64,000 nt of DNA from Streptomyces liangshanensis (GCF_011694815.1 NZ_CP050177.1:1860001-1924000); one strand, 5' to 3'; shown: positions 36,001-45,872, counted from the first letter of the stretch. A program made the numbers and translations. The notes: generated by a model from the letters alone, not told the origin.

Positions 36001-38626
36001 AGGGGTCCGGCACGAACCGGTCGGCGGTGAGGCCGGGGCGGCCCAGGTAGCCGCGGGCCAACCGGTCGCCGCCGACGTGCAGTTCGCCGGTGACGCCTTG
36101 GGGTACGGGCCGCAGCGCCGCGTCGAGGACGTAGGTCCGCGCACCGGCGAGGGGGCGGCCGATCGGGGTGGAGCCGTGGCGCGGTCCGTCCGGGGCGACC
36201 TCGTGGACGGTGACGCCGACGGTGGTCTCGGTGGGGCCGTAGTGGTTGAACACCGCGCACCGGCCGAGGGCGGCGAGGCCGCTCGCCCAGGCGGCCGACG
36301 ACGCCTCGCCGCCGAGCACCAGCGCCTTGCGCGGCAGGAGTCGTTCGGTGGGTGCGTCGGCGGTCAGGGCGGCCAGGTGGGAGGGGGTCATCTTGAGGTA
36401 GTCGATGCCCGACTCCTCGATACGGTCGGCGAGTTCGGCGCCCGAGATGCGGCGGGGCAGCAGGTGCACCCGGCCGCCGGTGGACAGGCCGAGGTAGAGC
36501 AGGGTGATGCTGAAGTCGAAGGCGAGCGACTGGAGCAGCCCGTACACCCCGCCGTCCTCGACGCGCAGCCGCTCCCGCGCCCCCGCGAGGTAGGTGAGGA
36601 TCTGCCGGTGCTGGACGGCCACGCCCTTGGGGGTCCCGGTGGAGCCCGAGGTGTAGATGACGTACGCGAGGTCCCCGGGGCCCGCCGTCGGGGGCAGCGG
36701 TTCGGCGCCCGCGGCGCTCTCCGCCGCCGGGTCGAGGTGCAGCACACTGCCCCGGAAGCCGGGGGCCTTGGCGGCCAGGACGGGATCGGTGACGAGCACG
36801 GTCACACCGGCGTCGGCGAGGAGGAACTCCACGCGCGCGGTGGGCTGTTCGGGGTCGAGCGGCAGGTAGGCGGCGCCGGCCTTGAGGACCCCGAGCATGG
36901 CGACGGCCAGGTCCGGGGACTGCTCCAGGCAGAGGGCGACGACGGCGCCCGGTCCGGCGCCGAGCGCCCGGAGCCGGTGGCCGAGACCGGTCGCCCGGCG
37001 TTCCAGCTCTCCGTACGTGAGGCTGTCGCGGCCGTCCGTCAGCGCGACCGCGCCGGGGGTCGCCGCGGCCGCCCGCGCGAGCAACTCGCCCAGGGTGGCG
37101 GGGCCTTCGGCGGTCGGGGGCGGTCCCGCGGACCAGGCCGCCAGCCGGGCGCGCTCGCCGTCGGCGAGCAGCGGCAGGGCGCCGAGGGTACGGTCCGGGT
37201 CGGCGAGGGCGGCGGTCAGCAGGACCTCGAAGCGCTCGGCGAGCCGCTCGACCGTCGTGGCGTCGAACAGGTCGGTGCGGTAGGTGAACAGGCCGTACAC
37301 CCCGCCGTCGGCCTCGTCGCGCAGGTAGAGCGCGAGGTCGTGGTGGGTGGTGGTGGCCCGGTAGCCGAACCCCTCGGCGCGCGGCGTCCCGGGCGCGGTG
37401 GTGGTCCCGCTCGTGGTTCCCACCGCCTGCTCGCCGTAGTTCTGGAAGGCGAGGGTGGCCTGGAAGACGGCGGCGCGGCTGACGTCGCGCTCCACCGCGA
37501 GGTCGCTGACGATCTGCTCGAAGGGGACCTCCTGGTGCGCGTACGCGTCCAGGGTCCGTTCCCTGACCTGCCCGAGCAGGCGGGCGAAGGTCAGGTCCGG
37601 GGTGATCCGCGCCCTGATCGGCAGCATGTTGACGAAGATGCCGACGAGCGGTTCCAGTTCGCTGTGCAGCCGGCCCGCCACGGGCGAGCCGACCGCGAAG
37701 TCCCCCTGGCCGCTGTGGCGGGACAGCAAAGCCTGGTACGCGGCCATGAGCACCATGTAGCGGGAGGCGCCGTACGCCGCCGCGACCGCGGTGACGCGCT
37801 CGGACAGGGCCTTGTCCCAGCGGAACTCGTGCGCGGCGCCCTCGAAGGTGAAGGTCGGCGGGCGGGGCCGGTCGACCGGCAGCTCCAGCGCGGGCACCCC
37901 GTCGAGTTCGGCCCGCCAGTGGTCGCGGGACGCGGTGAGCGCGCCGTCGGCGAGGCGTCCGCGCTGCCAGGCCGCGTAGTCGCCGTACTGGAGCCGTGGT
38001 TCGGCGAGGCCGTGCGGGGTGCCGTCGGTGTGGTGGGCGTGCAGGGCGTCCAGTTCGCGCTGGAGGAGGTCGATGGACCAGCCGTCGCACACGATGTGGT
38101 GGAGGGCGAGCGCGAGGACGTGGTCCTGCTCGCCGATCCTGACGAGCAGGACCCTCAGCAGCGGGCCTTCCGCCAACACGAAGGGCCGGGCGACGAGTTG
38201 CCCGACGGCGTCGGTGGCCAGGGCCTCCCGTACCGCCGGGTCGGGCTCCTGGCTCACGTCGAGGAACTCGGCGCCGAACGGGGCGGGTTCGGCCACCACC
38301 GCGTGGGCGGTGCCGTCGTCCGTGGCGGGGAAGACCGTGCGGAGGACTTCGTGCCGGGCGACCAGGTCGGTGAGCGCGGCGTCGAGCGCGATCCGGTCGT
38401 ACGGGCCGCGGACGCGGCGGGCCGGGGCGAGGGTGTAGGCGGTGGATCCGGGGGTGAACTGCTCCATGAACCAGAGGCGTTCCTGGCTGCTGGACAGGGG
38501 CGGCGCGGTGCCCTCGGGTCTGCGGTCGACCGTACGGCCCCGGCCCCGGCCGCCGCGCAGGCGCTGGGCCAGCAGGGATCGCTTGGCCTCCGACCACTCC
38601 GTGGTCGGGGGGTGTGTTTCTGTCAT
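33005..38626 (-). CDS. NRPS C-A-T-TE fused to an MFS exporter
   Basis: One frame of 1873 aa. C (about 35-470, HHIVCDGWS), A (about 500-990; A3 IYTSGSTGTPKGVAV, A7 YRTGDLVRQ), T (LGGHS, Ser1051), TE (about 1110-1350), an Ala/Gly/Glu linker (about 1355-1420) and a whole MFS transporter (about 1425-1850) with motif A GAVVDRSDRRKVM, resembling the EntS/MFS_3 siderophore-exporter group. The A code read by eye is D-F-T-K-V-G-H-V-G-K, near the published Asp code. The TE nucleophile elbow is GHCGLG, with Cys1185 in place of Ser; D1302 or D1304, and His1334 in DEAGHFF, could complete the triad. ATG at 38626 (MTETHPPTTEW) with AGGA upstream. The product may be released at the membrane and exported by the same polypeptide. 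Confidence 0.88.
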   Translation of the reverse strand: MTETHPPTTEWSEAKRSLLAQRLRGGRGRGRTVDRRPEGTAPPLSSSQERLWFMEQFTPGSTAYTLAPARRVRGPYDRIALDAALTDLVARHEVLRTVFPATDDGTAHAVVAEPAPFGAEFLDVSQEPDPAVREALATDAVGQLVARPFVLAEGPLLRVLLVRIGEQDHVLALALHHIVCDGWSIDLLQRELDALHAHHTDGTPHGLAEPRLQYGDYAAWQRGRLADGALTASRDHWRAELDGVPALELPVDRPRPPTFTFEGAAHEFRWDKALSERVTAVAAAYGASRYMVLMAAYQALLSRHSGQGDFAVGSPVAGRLHSELEPLVGIFVNMLPIRARITPDLTFARLLGQVRERTLDAYAHQEVPFEQIVSDLAVERDVSRAAVFQATLAFQNYGEQAVGTTSGTTTAPGTPRAEGFGYRATTTHHDLALYLRDEADGGVYGLFTYRTDLFDATTVERLAERFEVLLTAALADPDRTLGALPLLADGERARLAAWSAGPPPTAEGPATLGELLARAAAATPGAVALTDGRDSLTYGELERRATGLGHRLRALGAGPGAVVALCLEQSPDLAVAMLGVLKAGAAYLPLDPEQPTARVEFLLADAGVTVLVTDPVLAAKAPGFRGSVLHLDPAAESAAGAEPLPPTAGPGDLAYVIYTSGSTGTPKGVAVQHRQILTYLAGARERLRVEDGGVYGLLQSLAFDFSITLLYLGLSTGGRVHLLPRRISGAELADRIEESGIDYLKMTPSHLAALTADAPTERLLPRKALVLGGEASSAAWASGLAALGRCAVFNHYGPTETTVGVTVHEVAPDGPRHGSTPIGRPLAGARTYVLDAALRPVPQGVTGELHVGGDRLARGYLGRPGLTADRFVPDPFTDEPGARMYRTGDLVRQRADGELEFLGRADHQIKVRGYRVEPGEIEAALAAVDGVGQAVVIARGEGVKQQLVGYLERSGDGEPPAPAELRTRLLDVLPDYMIPARYVVLDRLPLLAHGKVDRAALPAPEDSGAGTGEDLPPEGATEELIASLWADLLDVEHIGALDDFFVLGGHSLMATQVVARLRRALPEQAAGLGVMDLFQHATVRALAALLDSSDEDRGPRKLLHRLTPPRTRTTGSVVCAPYGGGSALIYKPLADALPADWALHSLAVPGHELGEEARPFDEVAAETAQEILDGVEGRIVLYGHCGLGVMLIVEVARRLEAAGREVDAVHLGGIFPFARPESRGAVLAERFSAFVDRLRSDQDMVNALTAAGLDTDDFSAEQLRLIVHNRRTGTKEAERYFGELFRTEGGRLRAPVIAVAGDRDPATEFYQERYREWHRLTDTAAVVVLDEAGHFFLKYRAEELAVVLTEVAPAVAEGDDRRHARTPGATWWLEGVSREGEGQGTRDRESAAGASAGAEAPAAAREAGAAPDAGAAHDDRTVVRPSLGRFLAVATGQQVSMIGSALTEFALPIWIYLRTGSLTSFGLLAACALVPGILAAPLAGAVVDRSDRRKVMLAGDLAAGATQAALLVLYLTDSLHVWHAYTLIALLSLALVFQRFAWGSSVPQLVPKRFLGRANGVTQMALGFAQFLVPLFAVGLLAGIGLGGILVIDVISYTAAVAITLAVRFPKAMAAVRRESVLEEIKGGFRRALGSRHFRAMLLFFAALNIFLSPLFLLTTPLVLSFADLAATGWVAVAAGAGAVVGGLTLLIWGGPRHHRLRGVLYATAGLAVACVLTGLRPSLPLVALGAFGMTLGLALLNGTYATIIQTKVPLRFHGRIIAVNTMVAWSTLPVGFAVIAPFAPGLLQPLMEEHGALAGTVGQVIGTGEGRGIGLLYLLFGLAMALLAVTCLRIPVLARFDREVPDAVSDDLVGLETLQARTKDKVAHDSGR

Positions 38627-38710
38627 CGTCGTCCTGTTCAGGTCAAGATCGCCGGAGCCGGGCCGCCCGGGGGCGGCGGAGAGGGCGATGCCGTCGGCCC
38701 TGCGGTGGGG

Positions 38711-38745
38711 CACAGGGGACGCGGTGGACACAGGGGACGCGGTGG
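38711..38745. repeat. Two 17-nt direct repeats between NRPS genes
   Basis: CACAGGGGACGCGGTGG at 38711-38727 and 38729-38745 (18-nt period), in the 178-bp gap between the first and second genes of the operon. No promoter is obvious in the gap. Confidence 0.7.
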
Positions 38746-38804
38746 GGCGCGGGGTCGAGCGGGTGGGGCAGGGGGGGGTGAACGGGTCGGGTGGGGCCGC
38801 GCGG

Positions 38805-41800
38805 TCAGCGCGACGCGTCCACCACACGGGCGATGCCCGCGACCGTCGGGGTGTCGAAGAAGACGTCGAAGTCCACCTCCACACCGAAGGACTCACGGAT
38901 GCGCGCGGCGATACGGATGATCGTCAGCGAGTGGCCGCCCAGATCGAAGAGGTCGTCCTCGGGGTCGACGGCGGGCAGGTCGAGCACCTCGCACCAGATG
39001 GCGCACAGGGCCGCTACCAGGCCGTCCCCACCGGTGGCGGGTGTGGTGGCCGTGGTGGGTGCGGTGGTCGTGGCGGCGGCAGCGGTGGGGGCCGCCTCCG
39101 GCACCGGCAGCGCGCGCCGGTCCAGCTTGCCGTTCGGGGTCGTCGGCAGGGCGTCCAGCGTGACGAACCGCTGGGGGCACATCACCGCGGGCAGGGTACG
39201 CCGCAGGTGCGCGCGCAGTGCGTCGGCGTCCGGCGCGTCCCCGGCCGGCACCACGTACGCGGCCAGTACGGGACCGTCGGCGCCGCCCTCGTGGAGGGTG
39301 ACCGCCGCCCGGGCGACGGCCGGGTGGCCGAGCAGGACGGCCTCGATCTCGCCCAGCTCGATCCGGTGGCCCCGGATCTTGACCTGCTGGTCGATGCGGC
39401 CCAGGCACTCCAGTGCGCCGTCGGCGGTACGGACCACCAGGTCGCCGGTGCGGTAGAGACGGGACCCGGGCGGGCCGTACGGGTCCGGCACGAAGCGGTC
39501 GGCGGTCAGCTCGGGCCGCCCGAGGTAGCCGAAGGCGAGGCCGTCACCGCCGAGGAGCAGCTCCCCTGCCTGTCCGACCGGGACGAGCCGCAGGTGCCGG
39601 TCGACCACGTGGGCGCGGGTGTGCGCGATCGGGCTGCCGATACCGACCCGTACCGGATCGGCGGGGATCTCGGCCCGGGTCGACCAGATGGTCGTCTCGG
39701 TCGGGCCGTACACGTTGAACAACCGCCCGACCAGCGACCGGAGTTCACGCGCCAGCGGGAGGGGCAGCGGCTCGCCGCCGGCCAGGGCGGTGAGCCCTCC
39801 GAGACCAGCAGGGCCCGGCTCCGCCGCGAGCAGCACCTGCCAGCCGGTGGGGGTGGCCTGGACGTGGGTGACCTTCTCGTCGCGGACGAGCCGCAGCAGG
39901 CCGGGTCCGTCGGTCCCCAGGCCGTCGCGGCCCAGCACCAGCCGGCCGCCGGTGACCAACGGCAGGAACAGCTCCAGCGCCGAGATGTCGAACGAGAGCG
40001 ACGTCAGGCCGAGCCAGACGTGCCCGGGTCCCGAGTCCAGCAGGCCGGCGAACGAGCCGAGGAGGTTGACCAGGGCGCGGTGGCCGACCGCCACGCCCTT
40101 GGGCCGGCCGGTGGACCCCGAGGTGTAGAGGACGTACGCGGTGTCCGCCGCCACCGCCCGCGCCTCGGGTTCCCAGGTCACCGCCGCGCGGTGGGCCACC
40201 GGGAGCGCGAGATCGCCGAGCAGCAACACCGTTGTGGTGGCGGCGAGTTCGGGGGCGGGCGGCCGGTCGGCGAGCAGCAGGGAGGCCCCGGAGTCGGCGG
40301 CGACGAAGGCGAGCCGCTCGGCGGGATAGGCGGGGTCGAGCGGCAGGTAGGCGGCGCCGGTGAGCAGGACCGCGAACAGGGCGACGGGGAGGGCGGAGGT
40401 GCGGTCCAGGTGGACGGCGACCAACTGCCCGGGGCCGATGCCGCGCTCGCGCAGCACGGCCGCCAGGGAGGCCGAACGGGCCTGCAGGGTACGGAAGTCG
40501 AGCGTCGCGTCGGTGGCGGTGACGGCCACCGCGTCCGGTGTCAGTTCCGCCTGGCGCTCCATCAGGTCCACCACGGTCAGGCCGCCCGTGAAGCCTTCGG
40601 GGAGCTGGTCGCCCGGCCCCGGTCCCGCCGCCTGCCAGGTCTCGGTGAGGAGGCGCAGTTCGTCCCCGGCCAGCAGGGGCAGGTGGGCGAGCGGGCGGTC
40701 GGGGGTGGTGAGCGCGGCGTCCAGCAGGGTGGTGAAGTGGCCGGCTATGCGTGCGGCGGCGTCCGGGGGCACCACGGCGGGGTCGTACTGGAACGCGATC
40801 AGGGTGCGGGCGGGCTCCTCCACGACCTGGATGTTGAGCGGGGAGCGTGCGGCGTGGTGGAAGACGGCCCGGTCGACCCGGGTCCGCGCGCCCTCGAAGC
40901 GCGGTTCCGCGCGCGCCCTGCGGTAGCTGAGGGTGACGGGGGTCAGGCCGACGCGCGGGCCGAGCCCGCGCGCCACGGCGCCGTACGGCACGGCGCGGAA
41001 GCGGTAGAGCGTGCGGAGGTCCTCGCGCAGGGCCGTGGCGAGGTCGGCCAGGCCGGCGGTGTCGGGGTCCACGGCCGGTGCGCGGACAGGGAGTTCGTTG
41101 ACGAACAGGCCGACGGCGTCGCGCTGTTCCGCGCTCCGGGTGGAGAGGGACACACCGACGGCCGCGTCCTCGTTGCCGTAGCGCAGCAGCAGCGCGTGGA
41201 CGGCGGCGAGCAGCAGCTCGAAGACGGTCACCCCGGCCTTCTCGGCCGCCGCGCGGAGGTCGTCGTGGGCGGCGCCTTCGAGCCACCGTTCGACGTTCTC
41301 CCCCGCGCCCGCGCCCTTCGCCGAGACCTGGGCGGCGGGGTGGACGCCGGGCAGCAGGACCGGCGCGTCGACCAGCCCGGCCGCCCCCTCGCCGAACCAC
41401 TCGGCGGCTTCCCGGACCGATGACTCGGCGGGCTCGGCGGATCCGGTGGCCGGTGACGCGGGTACGGCCGACGGGGGTACGGGCGCCTCGCCGCGCAGGC
41501 GGGCGGTGTACGCGTCCGCCAGGTCGGTGAGCAGCACGTCCTTCGAGGTGCCGTCGAACACCGCGTGGTGGGCGACGGTCAGCAACTCGGCGCTTCCGTC
41601 GGCGCGTTGGAAGAGGGTGGCCCGGATCAGCGGGCCGGTGTCGAGCCGGAAGGGGCGGGCGATCTCGGCCTCGACCCGCGCGGTGTGGGCGGCGGGGTCG
41701 GTGTCCGCGTCGGCCAGGGTCAGGGCGGGCCGCCGGGGTGCGGGGACGGAACCGAGCCGGCCGTCCCGCTCCACGAGCGCGCCGGCCAGGGCCGGGTGGC

Positions 41801-41975
41801 GGTCGAGGGTGTCGTCCCAGGCCTGGGCGAGGGCGACGGGGTCGACGCGGTCGAAGACCGTACGCACCGGCATGTGGTAACAACGCCCGGCCAGTTCCAG
41901 GCGTTCGGTCAGCCAGACGCCGTACTGAGCCGCGCCGGCCGGAGAGAAAAGAGGGGCAACGTTCTGTTCAGGCAT
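38805..41975 (-). CDS. NRPS module C-A-T, predicted glycine
   Basis: 1056 aa, first gene of the minus-strand operon. C domain (about 5-430) with AHHAVFDGTS; A domain (about 455-945) with A3 [16 protein letters not shown]5 NVYGPTETT, A7 YRTGDLVVR, A10 NGKLDRRAL; T domain (about 985-1050) with DLGGHSLTI. The specificity code read by eye is D-I-L-Q-L-G-V-I-W-K, one residue from the published Gly code. A Thr/Ala-rich linker separates A and T. Because it already has an N-terminal C domain, it may accept an acyl or amino-acyl starter. The RBS before ATG 41975 is weak (GAAGTGAGC). Confidence 0.88.
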   Translation of the reverse strand: MPEQNVAPLFSPAGAAQYGVWLTERLELAGRCYHMPVRTVFDRVDPVALAQAWDDTLDRHPALAGALVERDGRLGSVPAPRRPALTLADADTDPAAHTARVEAEIARPFRLDTGPLIRATLFQRADGSAELLTVAHHAVFDGTSKDVLLTDLADAYTARLRGEAPVPPSAVPASPATGSAEPAESSVREAAEWFGEGAAGLVDAPVLLPGVHPAAQVSAKGAGAGENVERWLEGAAHDDLRAAAEKAGVTVFELLLAAVHALLLRYGNEDAAVGVSLSTRSAEQRDAVGLFVNELPVRAPAVDPDTAGLADLATALREDLRTLYRFRAVPYGAVARGLGPRVGLTPVTLSYRRARAEPRFEGARTRVDRAVFHHAARSPLNIQVVEEPARTLIAFQYDPAVVPPDAAARIAGHFTTLLDAALTTPDRPLAHLPLLAGDELRLLTETWQAAGPGPGDQLPEGFTGGLTVVDLMERQAELTPDAVAVTATDATLDFRTLQARSASLAAVLRERGIGPGQLVAVHLDRTSALPVALFAVLLTGAAYLPLDPAYPAERLAFVAADSGASLLLADRPPAPELAATTTVLLLGDLALPVAHRAAVTWEPEARAVAADTAYVLYTSGSTGRPKGVAVGHRALVNLLGSFAGLLDSGPGHVWLGLTSLSFDISALELFLPLVTGGRLVLGRDGLGTDGPGLLRLVRDEKVTHVQATPTGWQVLLAAEPGPAGLGGLTALAGGEPLPLPLARELRSLVGRLFNVYGPTETTIWSTRAEIPADPVRVGIGSPIAHTRAHVVDRHLRLVPVGQAGELLLGGDGLAFGYLGRPELTADRFVPDPYGPPGSRLYRTGDLVVRTADGALECLGRIDQQVKIRGHRIELGEIEAVLLGHPAVARAAVTLHEGGADGPVLAAYVVPAGDAPDADALRAHLRRTLPAVMCPQRFVTLDALPTTPNGKLDRRALPVPEAAPTAAAATTTAPTTATTPATGGDGLVAALCAIWCEVLDLPAVDPEDDLFDLGGHSLTIIRIAARIRESFGVEVDFDVFFDTPTVAGIARVVDASR

Positions 41976-42046
41976 CGTCGCTGCTCACTTCGAGTGGTGG
42001 GTCGAACGGTCGAGCTTCCCCGGCGGTGCGTGGTCCTGCGTGGTGC

Positions 42047-42062
42047 AATGGTCCAGACCTGT
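42047..42062. promoter_or_regulatory. DasR-like (dre) operator, minus-strand NRPS operon
   Basis: AATGGTCCAGACCTGT holds the core TGGTCCAGACC, identical to the site at 26006-26016. It lies 72 nt upstream of the first NRPS gene and directly after the best minus-strand -10 candidates (TATGCC at 42077-42072, or CAATCT at 42072-42067 with TTGACG 18 nt upstream), so it covers the likely start of transcription. Confidence 0.65.
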
Positions 42063-42187
42063 GCAGAGATTGGCATAGGAAAATGCAGGCCGTCAAGACA
42101 AACCGTGAACTACTCCGACGGTCCCCAACTCTTCATGTTCTGGGCGGATTTGAGGGCCGGGACATTCCGGTCCCGGGCGTGGAACGC

Positions 42188-42235
42188 GGACAGCCGCCTC
42201 CCGCGTCACCGGAGTGACGCGGGAGGCGGCTGTCC
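42188..42235. terminator. 21-bp perfect hairpin terminator
   Basis: Arms 42188-42208 and 42215-42235 are exact complements around CCGGAG. It is immediately downstream of the GH87-like gene and insulates the glucan locus from the NRPS operon promoter. Confidence 0.92.
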
Positions 42236-42252
42236 ATGCCGACGGGTGGGGA

Positions 42253-44019
42253 TCAGGGAGTGCGGGCGGGCCAGGAGCAGCCCTGCCAGACGGTGTTCCA
42301 GCCGGAGTTGCCCCCGCCGTCGGTGAGGGTGAAGGTGCCGCTGCTCGCCGGGTAGGGGCAGTTGTAGATCCCGGCCGCCCCGACGCCGGTCGCCCGGACG
42401 TTGCTGAGGCGTGCGCTGCCCGCGGTCTCCGCCTGGACGGCCACCGTACCGGCCTTGGTGATCGTGGCGCCGTTGATGTTCACGTTCCTGACGGCCTTGC
42501 CCGTCCCGCTCCCTGAGACGAACTGGAAGGCGCTGTACGGGCTGTTGTCGAATGTGGTGTTGTTGATGTTGACCGTCGCGTCGATGGCGCTGTCGTACGC
42601 GTCGACCCGCAACGCACCATGCGGGTGGCCCCAGTTGGGGTTCAGCGCGCCGGTCCGTACCAGTGTGTTCCCCGAGACCGTGATGGTGCCGGCCAGCGGG
42701 AAGAAGGGGTCGGCGAACTTCTGGTTGGAGAGGGCTATCCCGCTGCCCAGGGCGTTGGTGTCCTGGATCTGGTTGTTGCTGACGGTGATGTCACGGCCGC
42801 CGTAGATCGCCACGCCGTTGGCCAGGTTCGGCTGCGAGATGGTGTTGTTGGCGAACGTGCTCGACACGTTCGCCGAGTTGAGCGACCACATGGCGAGCGC
42901 GTCGTCGCCCTGGTTGCGCAGGAAGTTGTTGCGCACCTGGACGCCGTTGGCGCCACCGTTGAGGTTGAGACCGTCGGCGGTGGTGTCGAGGACGCGGTTG
43001 TTCTCGACGACCAGGTTGGTGTTGTTGCCCATCAGCCAGAAGCCGACCTTGAGGTGCTGGATCCACACCCCGGCGACCACCGAGTTCGGCCCGAGCGAGC
43101 CGTTGACGAAGTTGTCGGGATTGTTGTCGACCCGCTCGGTGACCTCGCCGAGGACGGCGAAGTCCCGTAGCTGCACCCGGCCGGTGGGGGCGCCGGCCTG
43201 GTCGATGAACCGGGAGGTGCGGATGACCGAGTACCAGCTTCCGGCGCCCTTGATCTGCACGTTGTCGACCCCGCTGAGGGACTGCGTCAGCCGGTAGGTC
43301 CCCGGCGGCACCCAGACGGTGCCGCCCCGCGCCGCGTTGATCGCGTCGCGGAAGGCCTGGGTGGAGTCGCCCGCGCCGCTGGGGTCGGCGCCCCGCGAGA
43401 CGACCGAGACGGACCCGGCCGGGGCGGCGGACGCCCCCGCGACCTGCTCGAAGTCGGCGACGTCCACGGTGGTCTGGATGCTCGCGACCAGCTTGACCTT
43501 GGCCCCGGCGGCGAGGTTCTGGCCCAGCAGCAGGCGGGTGTTGTCGAAGAAGTGGTGCTGCTTGGCCCCGGCGATCCAGGGCGTGTTGATGTACGAGTAC
43601 TTCGAGGTCACCGCGAGCGTCTTGTTGGCGCTCTGCCCGTTCACGTACACCGCGAGGGTGCCGGACTGCCCGTCCGGCACGCTGTAGGCGACGTTGAGGG
43701 CGTTGGCGGCGGCCGGGAGGGTGAACTCGACGCTCTGGCCCGCGTTGAGCCGTACCGCCTGGCGGCCCGACGCCTCGGAGGCGAGGGAGCCCTGCGTGTA
43801 GTCGGGGCCGATCCTGGCGCCGTTGGTGGTGGCGCTCTCGGCCTCCACGGACCGGAAGGGAAGGCTCGCGCCGGCGGCGGCGGCCGCCGCACGGGGCGGG
43901 GCCGCGGCAGCGGCCTGGGTGGTGGCCGTCGCCGTGGGGGCGACGAGGGCGAGCCCCGTCGCGGCGACCGCCACCGCGGTGGACAGTGCGGTAGTCATGC
44001 ACCTGACACGTTTGGACAT
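42253..44019 (-). CDS. Secreted beta-helix glycoside hydrolase, GH87-like (alpha-1,3-glucanase/mycodextranase)
   Basis: 588 aa. Signal peptide (about 1-35, CMTTALSTAVAVAATGLALV, Ala-rich cleavage zone), a CBM35-type module (about 55-190, SVEAESATTNGARIG), then a right-handed beta-helix (about 205-560) beginning VVSRGADPSGAGDSTQAF. Candidate catalytic acids are Asp349 in ADGLN and Asp372-Asp373 in GDDA. This 23/24 spacing matches, from memory, the three catalytic Asp of the Paenibacillus GH87 enzyme Agl-FH1. It probably cuts alpha-1,3-linked glucan outside the cell. A polysaccharide lyase or GH28-type role is the alternative. It has its own terminator and lies downstream of the alpha-glucosidase. 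Confidence 0.68.
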   Translation of the reverse strand: MSKRVRCMTTALSTAVAVAATGLALVAPTATATTQAAAAAPPRAAAAAAGASLPFRSVEAESATTNGARIGPDYTQGSLASEASGRQAVRLNAGQSVEFTLPAAANALNVAYSVPDGQSGTLAVYVNGQSANKTLAVTSKYSYINTPWIAGAKQHHFFDNTRLLLGQNLAAGAKVKLVASIQTTVDVADFEQVAGASAAPAGSVSVVSRGADPSGAGDSTQAFRDAINAARGGTVWVPPGTYRLTQSLSGVDNVQIKGAGSWYSVIRTSRFIDQAGAPTGRVQLRDFAVLGEVTERVDNNPDNFVNGSLGPNSVVAGVWIQHLKVGFWLMGNNTNLVVENNRVLDTTADGLNLNGGANGVQVRNNFLRNQGDDALAMWSLNSANVSSTFANNTISQPNLANGVAIYGGRDITVSNNQIQDTNALGSGIALSNQKFADPFFPLAGTITVSGNTLVRTGALNPNWGHPHGALRVDAYDSAIDATVNINNTTFDNSPYSAFQFVSGSGTGKAVRNVNINGATITKAGTVAVQAETAGSARLSNVRATGVGAAGIYNCPYPASSGTFTLTDGGGNSGWNTVWQGCSWPARTP

Positions 44020-44075
44020 GGACGGATCCTGCGCCTTTCTGTGGGGGGGGTGGAGGCGTATGCGTAGGCCTCCGC

Positions 44076-44114
44076 CTCGCCTCCCCGCGCCGTGGGACGG
44101 CGCGGGGAGGCGAG
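44076..44114. terminator. 18-bp hairpin after the GH13 gene
   Basis: CTCGCCTCCCCGCGCCGT pairs exactly with ACGGCGCGGGGAGGCGAG across a 3-nt loop, between the GH13 stop and the GH87-like start. It may reduce or stop read-through into the hydrolase gene. Confidence 0.88.
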
Positions 44115-44139
44115 AGGTCGTACGGGCGGGGGCGCGGGG

Positions 44140-45744
<1,605 letters not shown>

Positions 45745-45824
45745 GCGATGTTCCTTTCGGGCTGGTGCGTTGGCCCTCACGGCGGTGCCTTCCGTGACGA
45801 GACGAGGGTGGTGCGTGGGGAGCT

Positions 45825-45872
45825 GCGCACCGCCGCGCCGCAGCGGGGACTGAAATCGGCGCGGCGGTGCGC
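45825..45872. repeat. 16-bp hairpin between permease and GH13 genes
   Basis: GCGCACCGCCGCGCCG pairs with CGGCGCGGCGGTGCGC around a 16-nt loop. A second hairpin (GGCCCGGCCG-GGTG-CGGCCGGGCC, 45882-45905) stands beside it. Together they fill the 322-bp gap and could be an attenuating terminator or RNA-stabilising processing site, lowering GH13 relative to the importer. Confidence 0.75.

Noticed and set aside
33020..38920. A 1966-codon open frame on the plus strand opposite the NRPS-MFS gene
   Set aside because: It is the GC-rich shadow of the NRPS frame: Gly/Arg/Glu/Val-rich, no domain, no RBS. The opposite strand encodes intact C, A, T, TE and MFS motifs.
42253..44019. Pectate lyase or GH28 polygalacturonase
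   Set aside because: The beta-helix fold allows it, but the GDDA/ADGLN spacing and the alpha-glucosidase/MalR context favour GH87; the alternative is noted in the entry.
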